Positions 58,458-64,000 of a DNA stretch of 64,000 nt are shown piece by piece. A model generated the notes under the pieces. It ran no database searches. It was not told the DNA's origin and saw only the letters and a list, made by a program, of their open reading frames with translations. Within the stretch, counting starts at the first letter, position 1. Every line of letters starts with the position of its first letter. Source of the DNA: Gemmatimonadales bacterium. GTDB lineage: Bacteria > Gemmatimonadota > Gemmatimonadetes > Gemmatimonadales > GWC2-71-9. The translations under genes were made by a program, and so were the position numbers. The stretch lies in NCBI GenBank assembly GCA_025927545.1, contig JAICLE010000001.1, positions 1 to 64,000 on the forward strand. The letters are read 5' to 3'.

Positions 58458-59300
58458 TTACCCAACGAAGTCCACCACCACCGGCTCCGGGATCAAGCCG
58501 GCGGCGTGTCCCCGGTCGAGCAGAGTCTGCACGGCGCGGCGCCCGCGCGGCCCGTAATCCACCGTCCACTGGTTCACGTACATCCCCACGAACGTGTCGG
58601 TCCGCTCCTCGCCGATGCCGCGGTTGAACTGCTGGGCATGGGCCAACGCGGAGGCCCGGTGCTCGAGGGCGTACACGATGCTGGCGCGCAGATCCCGGGC
58701 GATCTGGTCGATTACCGCCGGCCCGAGGTCGCGGCGCACGACGTTTCCGCCGAGTGGAAGCGGCAGTCCGGTCTCCTCGAGCCACCAGGCGCCCATGTCG
58801 GCCCAGAGGTGCAGCCCGGTGTCGGGGTACGTGAGCTGGCCCTCATGGATCAGGAGCCCGACGTCCACCTCGGCATGATGCACCGCGTCCTCGATCCGAT
58901 CGAACGGGATCACCACGGTGGTGACATTCGGCTGGTATAGCTTGAGCGCGAGAAAGGCCGTGGTGAGCGGACCGGGAACGCCGACGCGGAGTCCCCTCAG
59001 GGCCGCCCGCGGGTCGGCCGGGCGCGGCTGGAGCGAGACCAGCCGTGGTCCGTATCCGTCGCCCATGGACGATCCGGAGCCGAGCAGCGCGTAGTCCCGC
59101 CAGAGATAGGCGTAGGCGTGGATGGACACCGCGGTGACCTCAAGCTCCGCCTGGCGCGCGCGCTGGTTGAGCGACTCGATGTCGGAGAGCTCATGGACAT
59201 ACCGCAGGTCGCCGGTATCGATCTTCCCTTCGGCGAGCGCGTAGAACATGAAGGCGTCGTCGGAGTCGGGGCTGTGGGCGACGCGGATGGTTCTGGGCAT
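58458..59300 (-). CDS. mqnD: 1,4-dihydroxy-6-naphthoate synthase (futalosine menaquinone pathway)
   Basis: VAHSPDSDDAFMFYALAEGKID; LGLLIHEGQLTY-like VDVGLLIHEGQLTYPDTG; LPLPLGGNVVRRDLG. Confidence 0.92.
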   Translation of the reverse strand: MPRTIRVAHSPDSDDAFMFYALAEGKIDTGDLRYVHELSDIESLNQRARQAELEVTAVSIHAYAYLWRDYALLGSGSSMGDGYGPRLVSLQPRPADPRAALRGLRVGVPGPLTTAFLALKLYQPNVTTVVIPFDRIEDAVHHAEVDVGLLIHEGQLTYPDTGLHLWADMGAWWLEETGLPLPLGGNVVRRDLGPAVIDQIARDLRASIVYALEHRASALAHAQQFNRGIGEERTDTFVGMYVNQWTVDYGPRGRRAVQTLLDRGHAAGLIPEPVVVDFVG

Positions 59301-59308
59301 GGGGGCTC

Positions 59309-59434
59309 GGGGGAAGGACGGAAGGACGGAAGGACGGAAGGGCAGAAGGTGGGGAAGGACGGAAGGAGGTGGGCGCCGGGGCGCTTACCGGCCTTCCGTC
59401 TTTCCGTCCTTCCGTCCTTCCCCGCCTTCCGTCC
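59309..59434. repeat. inverted repeat built of opposed tandem octamers (GGAAGGAC)
   Basis: Left arm (gaaggacg)n at 59309-59368; right arm ccttccgtctttccgtccttccgtccttccccgccttccgtcc at 59390-59434. Confidence 0.9.
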
Positions 59435-60212
59435 GCTGCTTGAAGTCGGCGATGACGCCTGCGTGCTCCTGGTACTCCACCCGGTTCGCGCGCATCTCGG
59501 CATCGTAGTGGGTCAGGAAGGCGCGGCCGGCGCGGCCGGCGGCGGCGGTGTCGCCCTGGAGGTCGGCGGCATCGCCACGCACGAGATAACCGAACAGGTG
59601 ACCGGGAGTGCGCGCCAGGATGGTATCGGCCAGGGCAAGCGCGCCGGGCACGTCGCCCACCTGGAGCCGTAGCACGGCGGCGTGATAACGCGCGTCCGCG
59701 TCGACCGAGTCGAGTTGCGCGTAGGCGCCGAGCGCCATGGGGGTGAACCGCACGACTTGCGCGCTGTCGCCCGACTCCGCCGCCTGCATGATCCGGTTGA
59801 ACAGGCGATCGAACCGCTCACGCGGGGTCATCCGGCTGATGTCGGGCGCCGGGCCGGCGGGCCCCTGGCTTCCGAGCGCCTCCGCGCTCGCGGCACCGGC
59901 GTTGGCCATGTCGGGGGCGACCGGCGCGGGCGGGCGCCAGACCCGGAACAGAATCATCGCCAGAAGCGCGACGCACAGCGCCCCCGCCACGATCCACGCC
60001 CGCCGCTCCCGGGCCGGCAGGACGGCCCGCGCCGGAATCGCCGGATCCCGGCCGGCGGGCCGGCCGCAGCGGTGGCAGAAGCGGGCCTGAGCCGACAAGT
60101 CGGCCCGGCAGGCGGCGCAGGTACGCGCGACCAGGCTCGCGCCGCAGGCACCGCAGAAGTTGCCGGTGCCGGACGTGCCGCAGGCGGGGCAGGGAGATGG
60201 CGAGGCCGTCAT
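59385..60212 (-). CDS. double zinc-ribbon / TPR-like membrane protein
   Basis: CPACGTSGTGNFCGACG...CAACRADLSAQARFCHRCG; TM AWIVAGALCVALLAMILF; C-terminus encoded by the repeat arm (EGGEGRKDGKTEGR). Confidence 0.7.
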   Translation of the reverse strand: MTASPSPCPACGTSGTGNFCGACGASLVARTCAACRADLSAQARFCHRCGRPAGRDPAIPARAVLPARERRAWIVAGALCVALLAMILFRVWRPPAPVAPDMANAGAASAEALGSQGPAGPAPDISRMTPRERFDRLFNRIMQAAESGDSAQVVRFTPMALGAYAQLDSVDADARYHAAVLRLQVGDVPGALALADTILARTPGHLFGYLVRGDAADLQGDTAAAGRAGRAFLTHYDAEMRANRVEYQEHAGVIADFKQRTEGGEGRKDGKTEGR

Positions 60213-60330
60213 TGCGGGAGAAGCGTAACCGGGTCCGCAGGTGGGGGAAAGATCGGCGGCCCCTTACCCGGGCGCGCTTCAGCGGATTTCTTTACGGCTC
60301 AGCCACCACCCCAGCGGGAGATCGGATTCC

Positions 60331-61731
60331 ATGGTGCACGTCAAGCAGCAGCCGAGCGACTCGGCGGGACCGTCCGGCCTGGAGGGATTTCCGGAGGACC
60401 TGAGCGGAGCAGGCCGGGACGATCTGCTGGAGCTGTCGCGACGCTTCGGCGTCGACTTCATCCGGTTGCAGTTCACCGACATCATGGGCATCAACAAGAA
60501 CATCGAGGTGCCCCGCAGCCAGTTCGCCAAGGCGCTCGACGGCGAGATGATGTTCGATGGATCCTCGATCGAGGGCTTCGTCCGGATCGAGGAGTCGGAC
60601 ATGCTGCTGAAGCCCGATCTGGGAACCTTCCGCATCCTGCCCTATGAAGACGAGGGCGGGCGGGTGGCCCGGCTGCTGTGCGACATCTACACGCCGGACG
60701 AAGAGCCGTTCGCCGGCTGTCCCCGGACGACGCTCAAGCGGCAGCTCGCCCGGGCCAGGAAGCTGGGCTTCACGATGATGGCGGGGTGCGAGGCGGAGTT
60801 CTTCCTGTTCGAGAAGGCGCCGGACGGCTCGGCGACCCTGACGACGCACGATTCGGCGTCCTACTTCGATCTCGGGCCGCTCGACAAGGGGGAGGAGATC
60901 CGGCGGGTGATCGTGGAGCAGCTCGAGCGGATGGGGTTCGAGGTGGAGGCGGCGCACCACGAGGTGGCCACCGGGCAGCACGAGATCGATTTCCGGTACG
61001 CCGACGCGCTGGTCACCGCCGACAATCTCACCACGTTCAAGTTCATCGTGCGCAATGTCGCCAACCGGTACGGCTACATCGCCTCCTTCATGCCGAAGCC
61101 CATCCAGGGCGTGAACGGCAGCGGCATGCACACGCACCAGTCGCTGTTCCGGGGGAAGGACAACGCCTTCTTCGATCCCAAGGGGGAGTATCAGCTTTCA
61201 AAGGTCGCGTTGAGCTACATCGAGGGGCTGCTGCAGCACGCACGCGGCTTCTGCGCGATCACCAACCCGCTGATCAACAGCTACAAGCGGCTGGTGCCAG
61301 GCTACGAGGCGCCGAGCAACGTGGCCTGGTCCACCAGAAACCGTTCCCCGCTGGTTCGGATTCCGGATCGGCGTGGACTCGGGACCCGGTGCGAGCTCCG
61401 CATGCCGGACCCCGCGTGCAATCCGTACCTCGCGCTGACGGTGCAGCTCGCCGCCGGGCTCGACGGGATCGAGCGGAAGCTCACCGCGCGCCAGCCCGTC
61501 CATCGGAACATCTTCACGATGAGCTTCCGCGACCGGCGCAAGTTCCGGATCGACGAGTTGCCGCGGGATCTCCACGAAGCGCTCGAGATGTTCGAGAAGG
61601 ACCGAGTGGTCAAGGAATCACTGGGCGCGCACCTCACCGAGCGCTTTCTCGAGGCCAAGCGGAACGAGGTGCTGCAGTACAACCTGCAGGTGAGCCAGTG
61701 GGAGATCGATACGTATCTGGGGAGGTATTGA
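60331..61731 (+). CDS. glnA: type I glutamine synthetase
   Basis: FDGSSIEGFVRIEESDMLLKPD; GCEAEFFLFE; VNGSGMHTHQSL; NRSPLVRIP. Confidence 0.96.
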   Translation: MVHVKQQPSDSAGPSGLEGFPEDLSGAGRDDLLELSRRFGVDFIRLQFTDIMGINKNIEVPRSQFAKALDGEMMFDGSSIEGFVRIEESDMLLKPDLGTFRILPYEDEGGRVARLLCDIYTPDEEPFAGCPRTTLKRQLARARKLGFTMMAGCEAEFFLFEKAPDGSATLTTHDSASYFDLGPLDKGEEIRRVIVEQLERMGFEVEAAHHEVATGQHEIDFRYADALVTADNLTTFKFIVRNVANRYGYIASFMPKPIQGVNGSGMHTHQSLFRGKDNAFFDPKGEYQLSKVALSYIEGLLQHARGFCAITNPLINSYKRLVPGYEAPSNVAWSTRNRSPLVRIPDRRGLGTRCELRMPDPACNPYLALTVQLAAGLDGIERKLTARQPVHRNIFTMSFRDRRKFRIDELPRDLHEALEMFEKDRVVKESLGAHLTERFLEAKRNEVLQYNLQVSQWEIDTYLGRY

Positions 61732-61749
61732 GCGTCCGCCCGCCCGACG

Positions 61750-62436
61750 TCACCCCGCGCTCGTCAGCGCCAGCGTGATGCGCCCGAAGGGCAGCGGCAG
61801 CTCCATCTCGACCGGCAGTCGTCGCGCGTCATCCGTCAGCCCGACGCTCATCCGGAGCGAGCGGGAGGTGACCTCGAGCTGCAGCACCGGCGCGGTGCCG
61901 CCGCCGGGCAGTGCCCGCACGTCGCGGCTCACCACGCGCACTTGAATCGGATTGTAGCCGGTCTTGAAATAGCGCGGGAACTGGTAGGTGGCCCCCAGCT
62001 TGAGCGGGACCGTCCGCAGGTAGTACAGGAACGCGAGCTCATCCAGCGGATCGCTGGGCGACTGCCAATCCTGCGGGTTCCCGTCTTCCCGGTAGCGGCT
62101 CGAATCGGGGATGATCTCGTACTGCGACTCCTCGACCCGGCTGCCCTGGAAGAAACGCCGGTGGAACCGGAGCGAGTTGAAGCCGCGGCTGCCGACGTAG
62201 GAGGTGAGCTCGGCGCCCACCCGGATTCCCATCGGTCGGCCCTGACCCGTGGCTTCGAAGACGAACGCTTCCCGCCCGCGCTCGCGGGTCATCGGGTTCA
62301 CCGTCATCCTCGCGGTGCCGATGGGGATCAGTCCGAGCGTCGCGTCATACTGCAGTGTCTCGCCGACGGTGAAGGGGAGCGGGACGGCCAGGCGTGTAAG
62401 CAAGGCCGCGTGGACGAGCAGCGGGGCGAGCGGCAT
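61750..62436 (-). CDS. DUF3108-like secreted protein
   Basis: FTVGETLQYDATLGLIPIGTARM; DPLDELAFLYYLRTVPL. Confidence 0.75.
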   Translation of the reverse strand: MPLAPLLVHAALLTRLAVPLPFTVGETLQYDATLGLIPIGTARMTVNPMTRERGREAFVFEATGQGRPMGIRVGAELTSYVGSRGFNSLRFHRRFFQGSRVEESQYEIIPDSSRYREDGNPQDWQSPSDPLDELAFLYYLRTVPLKLGATYQFPRYFKTGYNPIQVRVVSRDVRALPGGGTAPVLQLEVTSRSLRMSVGLTDDARRLPVEMELPLPFGRITLALTSAG

Positions 62437-62495
62437 GTGCGATCCTGTGATGAAACCTGGTGGACGATAATCGCTCTGGACGGCACGCGACAACC

Positions 62496-63272
62496 ATGCC
62501 AGCCCCCGCCGGCTACCTCCTGGATCTCGAGGGCACGCTCTACACCGCCGGCGCCGTGATGCCCGGCGCGGTAGAGGCGCTCGCGCGGCTCCGCACGCGG
62601 CAGGTGCCCTTCCGCCTGGTCACCAACACGACGAGCCGCTCCCGGCGCATGCTGGTCGAACGACTCGCCCGCTATGGCTTCGCGGTGGCCGCGCAGGAAA
62701 TCGTGACCGCCACACTTGCCGGGGTGGAGCTGCTGCGGGCGGGCGGGTACGCGCGCGTGGCGCCGTTCGTCCCCGCGGGGGCGCTGGAGGATATGGCCGG
62801 GCTCGCCCTGGCCGGCGGCACCTCGGGCCGGACCCGGGCCGCGGCCGACGCCGTGGTGCTCGGCGACCTGGGCGAGCGCTGGACCTTCGCGCTGCTGCAG
62901 GAGGCCTTCGAGCAGCTCACCGCCGGTGCCGCGCTCATCGCCCTCTCGCGCGACCGCTACTTCCGTCAGGAGTCGCGGCTGACGCTCGACGCGGGGCCTT
63001 TCGTGGCCGCCCTCGAGTATGCCGCGGGGGTGGCGGCCACGGTGGCCGGCAAGCCGAGCGCCGCGTTCTTCGAGGCCGCGGTGCGCAGTCTTGGCGTGAC
63101 GCCGGACCGCGTCGCGATGGTCGGTGACGATCTCCGATCCGACGTGGACGGCGCGCAGCGCGCCGGGCTGCAGGGCTGGCTGGTGCGCACCGGCAAGTTC
63201 CGCGAGGAGGATCTCCGCGGCGGCGCAATCACTCCGGATCGGATTCTCTCCAGCGTGGCCGACGTAGACTGA
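62496..63272 (+). CDS. HAD-superfamily hydrolase (NagD/LHPP-like)
   Basis: LLDLEGTLYTAGAVMPGAVEAL; VTNTTSRSRR; KPSAAFFEAAV; MVGDDLRSDVDGAQRAG. Confidence 0.9.
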   Translation: MPAPAGYLLDLEGTLYTAGAVMPGAVEALARLRTRQVPFRLVTNTTSRSRRMLVERLARYGFAVAAQEIVTATLAGVELLRAGGYARVAPFVPAGALEDMAGLALAGGTSGRTRAAADAVVLGDLGERWTFALLQEAFEQLTAGAALIALSRDRYFRQESRLTLDAGPFVAALEYAAGVAATVAGKPSAAFFEAAVRSLGVTPDRVAMVGDDLRSDVDGAQRAGLQGWLVRTGKFREEDLRGGAITPDRILSSVADVD

Positions 63273-63297
63273 GGGTGATGATATCTTTCCGGCCCTC

Positions 63298-64000
63298 GTG
63301 ACTGGAGTGCCTTTGCGGTTCCGGCGCGTCCTGCCGCTGCTCGCCATCCTGCTTCCCGTTCGCCTTGCCGCGCAGGCATCGGCGGATGACACCGTGCGCG
63401 CGATCGTGCTGGACCGCCGAGACATCTTCGATCCCGACGAGCGGGGATGGATTGCCCGGGTGGGAAACGCGCTGCATGTGGAGACGCGGGCCGCGACGAT
63501 CCGCCGCGAGCTGCTCTTCCGCGCGGGCGCGCCGTTCGACTCCGCCCGGGTGGCCGAGTCGGAGCGCAATCTCCGCGCGCTCGGCGTCTTTCGCCGCGTG
63601 GTGATCGATACCGTCCGCACCGATTCAGGCCTCGTCGCGCGGGTCCTCACCAAGGACGGCTGGAGCACCAAGGCCGACTGGCGCTTCAGGAGCACCGGGG
63701 GCGAGGTCGCGTTCACCATCGGGCTGGTCGAGGACAATCTGCTCGGGACTGCGTCGTCGGCGGCCGTGCGCTACCGCAAGACACCCGATCGCTCGACGGT
63801 GACGCTCGGGTTCCGGCGCCCGCGGCTCTTCGCCGGCTCTGTAGGGCTGGGGCTGGAGTACGAGGACCGCTCCGACGGCCGCCTCGCCGGGCTCACCCTC
63901 GAGCAGCCGTTCTACTCGTTGAGCTCGGCCGCGGGGTTCCGGTTCGATACGGAAGACCGGGACGAGCGGGTGCTGCGCTTCTTCAACGGCTCGAACGTGG
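63298..64000 (+). CDS. Omp85/BamA-like outer-membrane protein with POTRA-like N-terminus (partial, runs off window)
   Basis: GTG start; signal-like LLPVRLAAQASA; RRELLFRAGAPFDSARVAESERNLRALGVFRRVVID; beta-strand-rich C-terminal part open to the window end. Confidence 0.7.
   Translation, partial: MTGVPLRFRRVLPLLAILLPVRLAAQASADDTVRAIVLDRRDIFDPDERGWIARVGNALHVETRAATIRRELLFRAGAPFDSARVAESERNLRALGVFRRVVIDTVRTDSGLVARVLTKDGWSTKADWRFRSTGGEVAFTIGLVEDNLLGTASSAAVRYRKTPDRSTVTLGFRRPRLFAGSVGLGLEYEDRSDGRLAGLTLEQPFYSLSSAAGFRFDTEDRDERVLRFFNGSNV

Noticed and set aside
1-64000. CRISPR arrays, transposases, integrases, toxin-antitoxin or known anti-phage systems
   Set aside because: No array, inverted-terminal-repeat element or defence-type protein motif was seen among the ORFs; the window looks like core and regulatory chromosome.

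Overview
This is a GC-rich chromosomal window of a Gemmatimonadota-like bacterium. That lineage call is inference from gene content, codon usage and style; nothing here is diagnostic. It is densely coded, with about 60 CDS and many 1-4 nt start/stop overlaps. I saw no CRISPR array, IS element, prophage, rRNA or tRNA. Recognisable genes include a NiCoT/UreH-type metal transporter, GH15, an ECF sigma/anti-sigma/HEAT operon, gyrA, a threonine dehydratase / response regulator-GGDEF / Ser-Thr kinase operon, hsp20, hemA facing hemH, a NarL-type two-component system, an amino-acid catabolic cluster (ALDH, saccharopine-DH-like, class III aminotransferase), an RND/TolC/MFP/bcp run, lepB, an MCP plus binding-protein pair, csp, ogt, a yhaM-like nuclease, lemA plus M48 peptidase, HD-GYP, mqnD, glnA and a partial Omp85-like gene at the right edge. 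The items most worth a second look are: (i) an ORF fusing a truncated receiver and Fis-type HTH to a membrane/signal segment and a YceI domain (50821-51762); (ii) two intergenic elements of the same design, in which head-to-head short tandem repeats (7-mer and 8-mer) form long inverted repeats at the 3' ends of genes (9822-9917 and 59309-59434); (iii) a terminator-bounded, apparently non-coding region at 49312-49745 next to a cluster of DnaA-box-like motifs; (iv) a TPR / tiny lipopeptide / AraC-receiver-MerR locus with a 21-bp-spaced direct repeat upstream of the AraC gene; (v) a human-type four-Cys ferrochelatase motif, and Gln at the GyrA Ser83 position. All calls come from reading the sequence and supplied translations; no database searches were run.
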